Source of the DNA: Lamellibrachia columna
Taxonomy: Eukaryota > Annelida > Polychaeta > Sabellida > Siboglinidae
DNA length: 64,000 nt
Direction of reading: 5' to 3'
NCBI GenBank assembly: GCA_963662155.1
Contig: OY759262.1
Location: 15,500,282-15,564,281 of the forward strand
Shown here: in pieces, positions 51,780 to 64,000 of the stretch
Layout of the letters: each line of letters opens with the position of its first letter
Position numbering within the stretch: the stretch's first letter is position 1
Translations under genes and position numbers: made by a program
Notes under the pieces: model-generated
The model's input: the letters and a program-made list of their open reading frames with translations, nothing else
What the model was told of the DNA's origin: nothing
The model's database searches: none

Positions 51780-54700
51780 TTAGTCCGATGATTTAACATA
51801 ACTTAAATAACAAATTTATACAAATGAGTGATTAAATTTTTCACAAGAATAAAAAATCAAATTGAGAGACCTTTAAAATAAAGAATTCTGGTCGTGAAAT
51901 TGTGTCTCCAAATCATCACTGCTCCATAAGTCCATTACGTAATTTGACCGTACTCCAAACTGAGCTAGAGGCAAACTTGCAGTAGGTGGACCATTTTATT
52001 TTTAAGCTCTGAATATTACAGTAGTAGGATGCCTAAATTAGCAGGATGTTGAGATGCAGTATTGAATACCACAGGGTGTTCCAAGAATACGTGCATCCTA
52101 ATGCTTTCCACATGCCCACTCCGTACATGCTACACAGTACATACATGAATATGTGAAACATGTGAATCACCTCTCACATAACCAAGGAAACGATTTCATT
52201 ATTATTCTGAAAACCAGACAGAATACAATTGGTTGCTATGGTGACCACACTAGACATTTTTTAAAATCTTAAATGTCGCCTTATATCATATCAAAACAAA
52301 ATTACATCAATTCACATGTAAAAAATAGCCAGAATCGAACAGAAATACAGCCGATTTGAACTGCCAAAACCTACCATCACACACTGCTTCGGCTGGGATC
52401 AATAGCGAGAGCCACAAAACAACACCCACATGCTACCCAAATCAATAGCTGCATATTTATTTGAATGCTAGACACATGCCACTAGCTTGACCAAGAAATG
52501 CAGTCACTGATGATATTATACAAATCACAGCTTGTTATATGGCTACACTCTGTTTGGGCACACTGTGTTTCTGGTTAAAGGTTAAAATAAAAATTCACAA
52601 ACAGGGCAGATTTAAATGAACAAAACTGTAGATAACATGTGACTATATTAATAAGTCAATCCATCACAAAGCCAGAAATAGCCTGCTTGATGTATGATTA
52701 CCGTGTCTGTGCATCACTAGTGTATCATCTGCAGCACACATTTAGCAGGTTTCGCGAGTAAGACATAAATATGCAAATAAAACTAATCCCACCCAGTGAC
52801 AGGACATCCTGGTTGCCTGGCTACTTTCTGAAACTGCCCATCATGACTGAGTCATCTCCGTAACTATGGTAACACATCAGAGGTAGAGATGCCAGCTCAG
52901 ACAGGCATAATACTTCACAACACCATTAGTCTGGCCGTCTCGCCACAAACAGCCATTGTTCATCTGCAACCTCTTGCATACAGGTATGGGGATGCTGCAC
53001 TGGAAAGCCACAAAGCCAATCCTCGCAAAAAAATTACAGCTAATGAATGACCCTCAAAATTATGCTCACTAGTCTAAGTAAATTTGTCTGGCTTGATACA
53101 TTCTCCCAGTGCCTTAAATGTAACAACAACACAAAACACATCTATTAAATGATATTACCACACTGGCTAGATATTACTGAATGCATCTAACAAATATTAT
53201 TTACAGAATCATCAGCCGTGTTTATCCATATTAGCTCCATGCTGCGAACACGTACACAGGACTGATGAGGCGGGCGATTCATCACTAATGGATGTTGCTG
53301 TGGCACCAGCACACGTCAGATGAATTATTTATCACAGTTGCGTCCAGAGAGCGAATGACCGATTCCAGCAATAGCACTGCTCAGTCCAATACACACAGCA
53401 TACATGCATCAAACAGACGCAGGGAAGATAACATGATCAGACAATTGCCAACACATCAAAGCCATACCACAGGATTAACAGCTTAATTATCATTCCAATC
53501 ATGAGGAGCTTCTCCTTGCTGCATTTTGTACCTGAACCATGGCGCTGTCTGGTAATGGCCATAGCACGATGGGATGCAGCAATTCTGTGGCTATGGGAGA
53601 AATGTTGACCATGTCCCTAATGTTATGTTCTGGTTACGATGAGTCAGTCATACTGATCAGTTGATCAATAACATGAAATGGAAGGCTCCATTTGTAGAAG
53701 AAATGGTGCTGGGTGATTCCAGCGTTATGTGTGACATTACAAATTTTTTTAATCTTTAAAACTTTGTAGATCCATGTTAATATAAACAATACGTTGTGAT
53801 CCATTTCATCTTATCTTTATTCACAAACCCACAAACAAAAACAGCATTATTTAAAAAACAGTATATTTAGAGTGCTAAACCTCATTATGGAACTTATTAT
53901 TAAACACGTAGTTTACCAACACTGTCAGTTATACTGACCCATAGGCATAGCTGTGTGTCAATCTGTCTCCATTTTAAAGCTCATTAAATCAGAACTCTGG
54001 AGCCATTTTTTAAAGCTGCTTCCTCAAACAGTTCAGTCCATAATGAACCCAGTTCACTTAAGTCCAGATGTGTAGTGTGTGACTAGTTTAAGTAATGTGC
54101 TCAGTCTGTTTAATAAATAAATGCCTATTTTTGTTCAAATCATAGAAACAATTGACTTCAGTCATTAGATCTTGTAAGGATCAAAATAGAGGATATCAAA
54201 AATAGTAAACACTGTGTGATCATGGGCGTGACTTCCATTCTCTTGCTGATCACATGACAAAGTAAAAAAAATTCACCAAGGAAGAAAATCGTGATATTTC
54301 AGCAATTCTATTTTCACTTCAGTTAATGCTTAAACAAGCATTAACTAATTTAATAGTTCGTCTGATAATTTCACAAAACTACATACAACAGTTGCACAAA
54401 CGAGCTAGCATATTGCAGTGGATACTAGGTAAGTTTGATTTTTTGCTAAATTTATTTGAAATGAGAATTTGAATTGATTAAGCACCTTTAATTTTCTCTG
54501 TTCTTTTCTAGGTGGACCCCTCTTAAAGTGCAATAATAAACTGTATTTTTTTTATATAATAATGAAGGGCAGTTCTGTTTTTCTGAAATTTTTTTTAATG
54601 AATACATTATTTTACAGACGATTTCTCATAAATCCTATTTTCTTCTAAACATTCAACATTAAATTTTTTATTCAGTGGTTGATCAGTATTAAATATAAAT

Positions 54701-55845
54701 GATATGGCAATGTATATCAACAAAAGTAGCTAGGTTATATTGTTAACTGTATCGCTGTCAAATAAAAATTGCTAACACTACACTCAAAGTTAATTAACCT
54801 GACACTGCAGGATTTGTTAGAAATTCATATTTAAAAATATATATATATATAAACAGTTTAGGACACGTGTTTCCAAATTGTACTAATTGTATCAGCTAGT
54901 CATAATCACATATGCATACAACACAATAATAAATAAACTAATATACATTTGTATGTCATGTTAATCAAACAAAGAGGAACAGTGACATCATCTGAGGCTG
55001 AACACGTGCAAACCATACATTTTAAATTTTAAAGAGAGAATTAAGGGTATGTTTCCCCTGGTTTGTCAATTATTATTAAATTAGTGTTGTACTGCCCCCT
55101 GTGAAATTACATTCTGCATCATGTATAGGTATTAGGTGGCGCACACGTGACACAGCGTTACATGCATGAAATATTGAAATGCATACCTGTATGCAATATG
55201 GCCATTATTTCCCAAGAAAAATGTATGAAATCATATTTTTTAAACTTGTTTTATAACATGAAGATGTAGATGGATCCAAACATTTTCATCATACTATTAT
55301 ATATTATTATCAATTATAGAAAGTCACCTCTCAGGCTCACTTTGGCTGGAATCGCCCTGCTGGATACTAAACTGAACACAGCAGAACAAAGATGAATTAC
55401 TTTTGCAGCGTTGACTGTATACTCGTAAGAAACTATAACAATAGCAAGTAGCACTGTTTTTATAACATGATTAAATTATATAAATTCATTCATGTTTCTA
55501 AGCCATTGCACCCCTGGGATTATGTCACATAGTGAACATTATCTGACCAATACCAACAACCAACATACAGTGTATTAGATAACATTATTGATGCCACTTA
55601 CATGGCTGGAGACTGTAGCATAGTGAGACAGTGCTGCCATCATGTGGATCGTTGCACAACAAACATTCTTTACTCCATAAATATCTTCTATCCAAAATAG
55701 ATTCAGCAGACTGGACAAAAACTACAGTCAGAGGCAGCAGCAGCAGCGATTCTCCGGGTTCTCTCAAAATGCGTACAAGCTGTATGTTGTCTGTGCTGAT
55801 TCTTTTACATTTCATTTGTATGGAGAGATACATAGGTTAACATGT
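51780..55845. other. Gene-free AT-rich stretch
   Basis: About 4 kb with no supported gene, RNA or large repeat on either strand. Confidence 0.45.
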
Positions 55846-55849
55846 TAAT

Positions 55850-55995
55850 TAACATGGTTGTGGCAGATCGCTGGACGGTCGGTAGAGAAGACCAGGGTTT
55901 GAATCCACCTGCTGCCATTTCGAAACTTGGGGGCAGTTTTGTTCACCCCACTTTGCCTGTGTATTTTGGAAGAAATAGCAAAAGCCATTAGTCCC
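55850..55995 (+). mobile_element. Possible tRNA-derived SINE
   Basis: A B-box-like GGTTTGAATCC (55896-55906), close to the Pol III consensus GGTTCGANTCC, sits about 35 nt after a weak A-box-like TGGCAGATCGCTGGACGG. No acceptor-stem pairing, so it is not a working tRNA gene. Confidence 0.4.
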
Positions 55996-57348
55996 TTTTA
56001 TCTGGCATCTATTTTTAAGATAAACCAACCATTTCTTCACAAATTGTAGTTGATATACCAAATAATACTCCAGATTAATAACACTTAGAGTTTTTCATTT
56101 ATTTGGTGATGTCCTAGGATTTTTAAAACATTTTTGTAAATATGAAAAAAATACCCACAAAATGCTGTCTTATATAATTTTAAGAAAACTCCCAAACAAA
56201 TAAATTACATATATAAAAGTATGACAGTGTCACTGATGATCCCACGAGTTATTTTGGTTAACATGAATGAATTACAGCTGCTAGAGAGCCAAGAAGATTT
56301 CTGCAGAAATTTGAATGACAGCCCCAACATTTTTTTTACACAAGCCCTTCATTAATCCTAATGAAAACGTGTGGAAAGTTGGATACATGTAAGACACGTT
56401 CACACGCCAAATTGCAGCTTCGTAAGTCTTGCAGTTTTTATAAAACGTTTAATTAGGTAACATTTCCTGGTTGTTATTGAAAACAGAAATGTAAATGTTG
56501 AAATTACGGTGTTAGTGCTGGGTGATTATTTGTGGTGTTGACATTCAGTTCCACATTTCCTAGCATGTTGAGAAAAAAATCAACTGTTAAACGCACCAGC
56601 AACCTTAACAAGTTTAACAGAATCTAACTGTAAAAACGTGAACATTAGTTACACCAAGGTCTGATAGAAAAAGAAATTTTTATTTGTAGCTGCTAACGAA
56701 TATTAACTTACAACTAACTAATGCAACCTCTCAATATCTTGACAAATCCTGTATCATTCTCAAAGTGAAATAACAATTAATGTACACTGTACTGGGTACA
56801 CCAAACTGGTAACACATGATTATAATTTGAATATTGATCCACACAAGTAGTCTTGGTGAACAAATTTCACAGATGTTCATACTACATTTCTAGTAGCAGC
56901 TACTATTTTTTTTTTAGATAAATTTAAATAATTAATTTTTAATAACTATTGGTAATTCGCAACAACTAGATCAACTCATGTTTAAAGGGGTTGTTTTAGC
57001 AGCATAAAACTAATAATTCTTATCCCACGAGCAATTATCAATATCATCTTTACAACAAGTTTTTCTAAATATGAGATCAAAAGACAGTATCACAATGTTT
57101 TTTAAACAAACATAAATATTGTAGACCAACATTAATCATGTTAGGTTTTCAAAATGTCTTTGTTGTTCCTGTTTTAAGTCAAACTGTATCTGTTTAAATT
57201 TGATTATATATTTGTTCTAGTGATATTATTAAACTAGCTTTTATTACATAATACCTGCTAATACAATTATTTTAAATGATCCTAAGATATCGGCACAACT
57301 ACAAGCAGTGAAACAATACCTTTGCTTGTCATCCATGGCATTTAGCAG

Positions 57349-58430
57349 AACAGAAACATGAATAGCATTAGCATGCAGGCTCTACAACAGAAACATGAAT
57401 AGCATTAGCATGCAAGCTCTACAACAGAAACATGACTAGCATTAGCATGCAGGCTCTACAACAGAAACATGAATAGCATTAGCATGCAAGCTCTACAACA
57501 GAAACATGACTAGCATTAGCATGCAGGCTCTACAACAGAAACATGAATAGCATTAGCATGCAGGCTCTACAACAGAAACATGAATAGCATTAGCATGCAG
57601 GCTCTACAACAGAAACATGAATAGCATTAGCATGCAGGCTCTACAACAGAAACATGAATAGCATTAGCATGCAGGCTCTACAACAGAAACATGAATAGCA
57701 TTAGCATGCAGGCTCTACAACAGAAACATGAATAGCATTAGCATGCAGGCTCTACAACAGAAACATGAATAGCATTAGCATGCAGGCTCTACAACAGAAA
57801 CATGAATAGCATTAGCATGCAAGCTCTACAACAGAAACATGAATAGCATTAGCATGCAGGCTCTACAACAGAAACATGAATAGCATTAGCATGCAGGCTC
57901 TACAACAGAAACATGAATAGCATTAGCATGCAGGCTCTACAACAGAAACATGAATAGCATTAGCATGCAGGCTCTACAACAGAAACATGAATAGCATTAG
58001 CATGCAGGCTCTACAACAGAAACATGAATAGCATTAGCATGCAGGCTCTACAACAGAAACATGAATAGCATTAGCATGCAAGCTCTACAACAGAAACATG
58101 AATAGCATTAGCATGCAGGCTCTACAACAGAAACATGAATAGCATTAGCATGCAGGCTCTACAACAGAAACATGAATAGCATTAGCATGCAGGCTCTACA
58201 ACAGAAACATGAATAGCATTAGCATGCAAGCTCTACAACAGAAACATGAATAGCATTAGCATGCAGGCTCTACAACAGAAACATGAATAGCATTAGCATG
58301 CAGGCTCTACAACAGAAACATGAATAGCATTAGCATGCAGGCTCTACAACAGAAACATGAATAGCATTAGCATGCAAGCTCTACAACAGAAACATGACTA
58401 GCATTAGCATGCAGGCTCTACAACAGAAAC
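57349..58430. repeat. 37-bp minisatellite, 29 units
   Basis: Unit AACAGAAACATGAATAGCAT + TAGCATGCAGGCTCTAC. Steps of exactly 37 from 57349 to 58422. Two main variant sites (GAATAG/GACTAG, GCAGGC/GCAAGC). Confidence 0.97.
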
Positions 58431-59391
58431 AAACATACACATGCTAAAGTTGCAAACTACAAAGAGGAACATATCAGTCTGGCAACAATATCATATGCCA
58501 TCAAAATGTGTACAACCAAAAGGGAAACAAACCTCCACCGAAACCAACGTGTATGTAACTGCTAAAAGTTATTTTCTCATTAAAGAAACAGCACATTTAT
58601 CCTTTCACCATTAGACCAAAGAATCTGCAGGATTGTTTTGTTAAGTCCTCGTTTTGTTTTTGAGACAATCAATATGAATGATATTTTCATTCATTTGTCA
58701 ACACAAGCAACCAGATTTTGTGACTATGTATTTTGCAAGGGATCCCACTGTCATATGTTATTTTTCACAAGATCAGGGTTCGAAAATAATGGTGGTACGG
58801 TGGCCCGAGTCAACCAAAAATGCTGTTGGATTACCAAACCACTCATGTGCAGTGGTCCAGTGGCCCACTGGAAATGTTTAGCCAATTTTCAGACCATGTT
58901 CACCCTTGAGTCAGTACCAAAAACGCCCAACGGTCTTTACATTGGCTGATAAAACACAGGAGATACTCTATATGACAAGACACTAACCAACGCACTTGCG
59001 CCACTGACTTGCCACCATCAGTCTTGACGTAACATGATATTGAAAACGCGACAGTTCACCAATAAAAACTGAATGTTGAAATACTGCTTGATCTTGCATC
59101 AGAGCTCTGATCTCGTGTTAGACATATGGGGACAGCTTGTCTTGTTACTGGAAGCGAGGCTCTGTGGGGAGAGTGTGGTTATTATTGATGTAATTTATAC
59201 ATACGACAAATTTCACTGCATTGGACGAACATGTACGCAACTATTAATAATATCACCACAGGAAAGATATCAACAAACAAAAGCCCCAAAATGTTTACAC
59301 ATTTGAAGCGTGTATGCATGTCAACTGAGGTCAAAACTAGTTTTGTGCTGCCATCTAGTTGATAGTAGTGGAGGTGTTTTGCTGCAAAATG

Positions 59392-59393
<2 letters not shown>

Positions 59394-59436
<43 letters not shown>
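59394..59436. repeat. (AT)n microsatellite
   Basis: Uninterrupted AT run of about 43 bp. Confidence 0.96.
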
Positions 59437-59437
<1 letters not shown>

Positions 59438-60039
59438 GCCATAATAATGACTGATAAAATAATGGTTTTTTATCTATCGATTAACCATGTGCAATAAAAC
59501 ACTTGATTTATACAGAATTTAAATCATTTTTATATCAGTAACATTGTCTTTACTTATACTGTATGTCAAATCTAAATACAATAAAAAATTACATGTTTGT
59601 CCATTATTCTGTTGTCTGAGTATCATGTAACAAAGTTACCTTCGATTCACTAAATCTGGTACAGACCATCAGAAATTTGGCAGGACCACCAAATTTCCAG
59701 AGGTGGTGGTCCTGTGGTCCACAGCCCAGAAAAGTTCATTTCTACCCCTGAAGATGATGAAAGAATTCATCTCAACTGAAGTTTGTAACTATACGTAAAT
59801 TGACATAATCGATCATGACATTTGCAAAGCTGACTTCTGTCACTTTGATGTTCACTAAACCCACCACTCTCTTAAAAGAGATTCCGTCTGTCTGGTAACC
59901 TCATCTGTTAACTTTCAGTTTCTCCTTACACTTGTCCAAGACATCTAATGATTCATAAACAAGTAACTTCTGGGTTTATGACATACACACAAAGAGTCCT
60001 GATTTTGAGAATCACTGTCACTTTTACAAGAGATAGGGG

Positions 60040-60412
60040 AAGGCAGTGTTAGTTGAGTAATTTTTCAGTATTTTTGATGTCTTGGGCACAATCATATTCA
60101 TAAGTCAAAATTGTTTTTACTCACATAAACTATGATTATTATTAGATCATTTTATACCGAGATAATATATCTAGCATACATAGATAATTTTATATATAGC
60201 TGATTCAAATAGGGTTGGTCAGCTGGCTCAACTAACACTTGGTATGGGGTAAGCTGAGCCACACACAACATAGCGTAAGTTGCGTAAATGCGTTATCTGT
60301 ACAATTTACGTAGGCCTTGTGCAAAGATTCATAACAACTCAGTCAACACATCTACCCAATGGGTACAACATGTCTCTGACAAGTCTACGTGCTTAATTAA
60401 TAAGTCGACACA

Positions 60413-60467
<55 letters not shown>

Positions 60468-60955
60468 CCAATCGCAACCAGTGCAACTACTTGTAACTGC
60501 TAATATTTCCCAATTTGCCCAGAAAAATGAATTCCTTTATGTATTTTGGGGTAAAGAACACTCGTCTTCGTTCTTTAACTGCTGCTCAACTAACCCTCCC
60601 TCAGGCCTTGCGTGGTTCAACTAGCCCCATTTCGACAATAAAGCTTATTTAATTAACTTCTCATTAATGCACGAAGTGATGTAAATACTCTTCTTCTCTA
60701 TGCATAGTTAAAACATTTTGTAAGTGCACAAACAATAGAGTCTGGTCACATGCCTTGATAGTTTACAAACCAGCAGACATTAATGACAATTACAAAGTTT
60801 TTAAAAACGTCAAAAAAAACATACTTTTATCTCACATGTTCTGACCGTTCTGACAAATGTAACCGATTATAGGTTCAATCACTGGGTAGTACCATGTAAC
60901 CGTCACTGCTGTAGTTTCCTGGGAAACATAGGTGGCTCAACTAACCTATAGTCTA
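60040..60955. mobile_element. Candidate DNA-transposon relic with CAACTAAC motifs
   Basis: Starts GGCAGTGTTAGTTGAGTAAT and ends GGTGGCTCAACTAACCTATA, a short inverted match (GTTAGTTGAG). The interior repeats GGCTCAACTAAC-like words at 60224, 60588 and 60618. No transposase was seen; an AT microsatellite lies inside. Confidence 0.35.
60416..60465. repeat. (AT)n microsatellite
   Basis: Uninterrupted AT run of about 50 bp. Confidence 0.96.
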
Positions 60956-61258
60956 TAGAACTGGGCCAGTTAAAAAAAATCTGTGTGTAATCATTGACAG
61001 TAATCATACTTGTACTAGTTCAATTGGTCAAAAACGCAGAGTAATTGTAATCATGCTCGGCTACATTGCTAAAGTAATCATAATCATGATTATAATCACA
61101 TTTACAATTTTCTTGTACATACTTCTGTTGCCTAGTGCCCAACTACAATGCAAGCATTTTCTAAGTAATCACACTAATGTATTTTAACAGCAATCATTAT
61201 CGACTACATTTTGTGGTGCAATTGCCCCATCTGTCTCAAAGTGCCATAACGCTGTGGT

Positions 61259-62452
61259 CAGAGCTGGGGTGAATTAAAAAATGAATTAGAATTATTCAAT
61301 TCAATATCAATCTAAATGCAATTAAATTCCTGAATTTGAATTGGAATTGAAAGATTTTGAACAAGTTGAATTGGAAGAAAATGAATTGAACCTCATTTTG
61401 TAGTGCTGGTGCAATCAGGTTTTATTTCCAATGTGATCTTCAAACCAACCCTAGAGTTGTATTTAACTCAGTTTTTTGTAGCAGCTAAACATATATTTGT
61501 CCACCATTTTAAGACTGGAGGCGAGAGCATTTGTCCAAATTTGAACAAACGGTCTGCTATGTGGCAGTTGGAAAAAAGAACTCGGAAGTTCTGCTCAAAT
61601 CGAACTATGGTGGGGTGTGATGAGCTTACTTTGAATTCAACACATGTTGCAACTCCTGCTCTAAGATAACATTTGTTACCTGCCTGCACATATCTGAAAT
61701 CATGCCCTTTGTGTGTGCTAGGAATGTGTGAAGCTATAGCCACCCCAATGGGGCATTCCAACAATTAGTAAATTGGCTTGCTACTCCTACATTGTTTCAT
61801 TAAGCAGGTATTTCTGAAACCATAAAATGATCAGACTATTGGTCTTTTCATGTTATTTGAATAACAGCTCAGCCATAGTCTGTACATTGTTTACAATTAC
61901 TAGCAGTTGGAATAACATGCAAACAAACCTGATATTTGGTAAATTTGTAGCAATAGATGTAATAGAAAAGTAATATACTATTATCTATTACTTTAGGATC
62001 TATTACTATTATTTTTGAAAAAAGTCACTACTGCCATGCAGAGTGACACAGTAGTGATCACGGCTCGAAAATATTCTAGCCACATTTATAACTAGCTAAC
62101 AAAGAGTTCTGAGCTTAAATGGAATAAGAGGAAGTTCCTCTATTACTATTACAGAAAAAATTTCTATTACTATTACATATTACTATTATCCCATGCGTTT
62201 GCTTTGGAAAAACTCCCATAGAATTAATTCGGAATTTGAATTGAAAGATTTTACCTGGAATTTGACTTGAAAAACAGAACTGAATTGTAATTGATTAAAT
62301 TGAACTGAAATGAATTTGAATTGATTAAATGGAACTGACCCCAGCCCTAACTACCGTCAACATACTCTACTCCTATACACTGCTTACAACACTCTACACT
62401 CTCATACACTACCTGAATTTGAATTGATTAAATGGAATTGACCCCAGCCCTG
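61259..62452. mobile_element. Non-autonomous hAT element, 1194 bp
   Basis: Bounded by an exact 8-bp duplication GCTGTGGT (61251-61258 and 62453-62460), the hAT target size. Left end CAGAGCTGGGGTGAATT and right end, reversed, CAGGGCTGGGGTCAATT match at 15 of 17. Subterminal regions are rich in GAATTGAA-like words, and the right terminal sequence is duplicated internally at about 62225-62347. No recognisable transposase inside. Confidence 0.88.
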
Positions 62453-62460
62453 GCTGTGGT

Positions 62461-63590
62461 AAATGTGTTAAATCCAACACATATTCAACTTACTTGTGGA
62501 GCATTCAAACATGCTGCAATTACTGCACAAAAGCTATTCCTTCACATAATTCTTCCACTGTACTAATTTATACAGGCGAGTGAATTAGAGGATTCATGAT
62601 TGATATGGTCATCCAATAAGTGTTTTTAGTCCTTCATTTTAAAAATATATAACAGGCCATTATTACATGACTAGTTTATAGGACTATGGTTATGCTCATC
62701 ATTTTACGAGATTGGCTTGTGAGTCGTGTTGTGAAGAAATGAAAAGAAAGTGGTGTTAATCCAGAAAAAAAGGCATACATGTCAGATGTTTAGCAAGGGT
62801 TGCCATATAAAAGTTTTGAAAATGTAAAATGTTTTAACGTGTGAGTATTCTAATTAATCTAAAGGTACAGTAACACAGTAGGCCTACTCAGTATATAGAC
62901 AGACACAGCACTCAGTATAGGCAAAGTCAATCGCCATACAATTTTCTCTATCTGGCTGTTGCTGTTGCATAGGCGAAGAGCACGCTCGGCAGAAACGTAC
63001 GCATTTTAATGCAACATGAAACCTTACAAAAACAGAGCAATAATCCAACGTATTTCATGTCTGTATGCATTCTTATATGTATATCACTAAAGTTACCTGA
63101 CAATAACCATGTATAAGTGTGAAATTATTACCTTTTTGTCAGAACGCATGTGCTTGTCAAATTTTTTATATAACCGGATGTTGTGTGAGCGAGATTACCA
63201 AACGGGATTCTTGTAGATCAATATAAGGTCACGCTAAGAATTGCTGTCTGCTGGTCATAGAGTTACATCATTAATCACCCCCTATAAACTACTAATTTAT
63301 TAACTGGTGTTTTATTTATGTCTGTGCTGCTGGCCCACTCTGGCCTCATTCTACACGAAATCGCGTTTGACCATGTGACCCAAAGGCACCATCACGTGCA
63401 CAGTGACCGATAAATGTACTCATAAATAATTATTTGGAGCACATTTCTTCTGTTTCTTGATAATCAAATATCGGATGTATGTCACGGAATACACATGTGA
63501 AACGGTTAGTGCGTATCGGTTTTAAAACTTAAGTTATTAGTTCCGTACCCATTTGGCTACGGAAAGCTCAAATCTGCACTTAGAATAATC
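62461..63590. other. Gene-free stretch before possible exon
   Basis: AT-rich, then more mixed from 63180. TCACGTGCAC (E-box-like) at about 63392 lies 200 bp before the possible start codon at 63591. Confidence 0.4.
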
Positions 63591-63661
63591 ATGGTGAAGA
63601 TCTCCGCCCCAAAGCTCAACAGTGCCAGAGGGGCGGACGACTCTGCCTATAGCTATACTAA
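63591..63661 (+). CDS. Possible first coding exon, unrecognised gene
   Basis: ATG at 63591 opens MVKISAPKLNSARGADDSAY + SYT, then TACTAA|GTAAGA, a good splice donor at 63662. Base composition over these 71 nt is GC-rich and codon-like compared with the AT-rich neighbourhood. Without splicing the frame ends at once (24 codons). No following exon was found in the last 340 bp, so the gene would continue beyond the window. Function unknown. Confidence 0.35.
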
Positions 63662-64000
63662 GTAAGAATGTTGGATGACTAAATCACAAACTTTTTATAT
63701 CAATAAAAAATCACCACATTGATACAGGCACCTCCCTCATTTTACAGATTTAAAGCAAACGCTTAATTTTATATAATATTCTTAGCGTGGACATGACTAT
63801 GATACATTTCCTGCCACGCAACTTATCAGTGACAGTGGGAGTGTTCTCCAGCCTCCTGTCAGCCAGGTGCAACAGACAAAACTGTTACAGCCTATTCTAC
63901 TGTGAAAAGTTGAAGCTATAGCTATTACTGCACATTATACTCATGCAACTCACAAAGCCTCAATAAATCAGCAAAGTTAAGTGGATATTTTGAAACAATA

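Noticed and set aside
55890..55910. tRNA gene suggested by the GGTTTGAATCC box
   Set aside because: No cloverleaf can be formed around it; better explained as a SINE head.
58638..58949. 103-codon plus-strand frame
   Set aside because: No recognisable domain; overlaps GTGGTCC/GGTGGCC-rich sequence like that at 59640-59745, probably repeat-derived.
61403..61764. 88- and 98-codon frames inside the hAT element
   Set aside because: No BED, DDE or other transposase motif; most likely chance frames in a non-autonomous element.

Overview
The window is animal nuclear DNA, AT-rich, intron-rich and crowded with minisatellites and transposon remnants. No bacterial genes, operons, rRNA or intact tRNA genes are visible. 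The one clear host gene, the element types (a PF20700-type Mutator-like transposase, hAT and pogo-like elements, 5'-truncated LINEs, tRNA-derived SINEs) and the protein similarity suggest an invertebrate, probably a marine lophotrochozoan. That placement is inference; the sequence proves no more than a metazoan.

Coordinates 2350-27412, minus strand: a kinesin light chain (KLC) gene. Thirteen exon positions can be placed with consistent GT/AG sites and phases, giving about 579 residues: N-terminal heptad coiled coil, an LFP-acidic-like segment, six TPRs with the usual linker between TPR5 and TPR6, and a basic, serine-rich tail. The last visible exon ends in a splice donor, so the C-terminal end lies off the window (below coordinate 1). 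The first visible exon has a splice acceptor 25 nt before its ATG, so a leader exon and the promoter lie at higher coordinates and were not found. Two exon positions are duplicated: helix B of TPR2 (two 88-nt exons) and the TPR4/TPR5 junction (two 90-nt exons). The 88-nt pair must be used one at a time to keep frame. Choice at both sites would give four versions of the cargo-binding TPR domain. This is the most interesting biology in the window.

The KLC introns hold many tandem repeats. The 46-bp array in front of exon 9 carries, in the gene-sense strand, a perfect TACTAAC branch-point-like motif in each of 21 units. The 36-bp array in front of exon 7 carries six pyrimidine-rich acceptor look-alikes. 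Introns also hold a pogo-like MITE, a candidate short hAT element, an 81-bp perfect palindrome, GGCC-rich repeats, and a CpG-rich promoter-like patch with a short ORF.

27.4-64 kb: no host gene was recognised, apart from a possible first coding exon on the plus strand at 63591. This part holds a nearly complete Mutator-like element (42884-45634) with matching 22-bp inverted ends, a likely 9-bp target duplication and a long transposase ORF; a 1.19-kb hAT-type element with an exact 8-bp target duplication (61259-62452); a hAT transposase relic (about 40.55-41.3 kb); LINE and SINE fragments; and large minisatellites (17 x 74 bp, 51 x 36 bp, 16 x 30 bp, 29 x 37 bp). The long open frames inside the 36-bp and 30-bp arrays come from repeat length being a multiple of three and are not genes.
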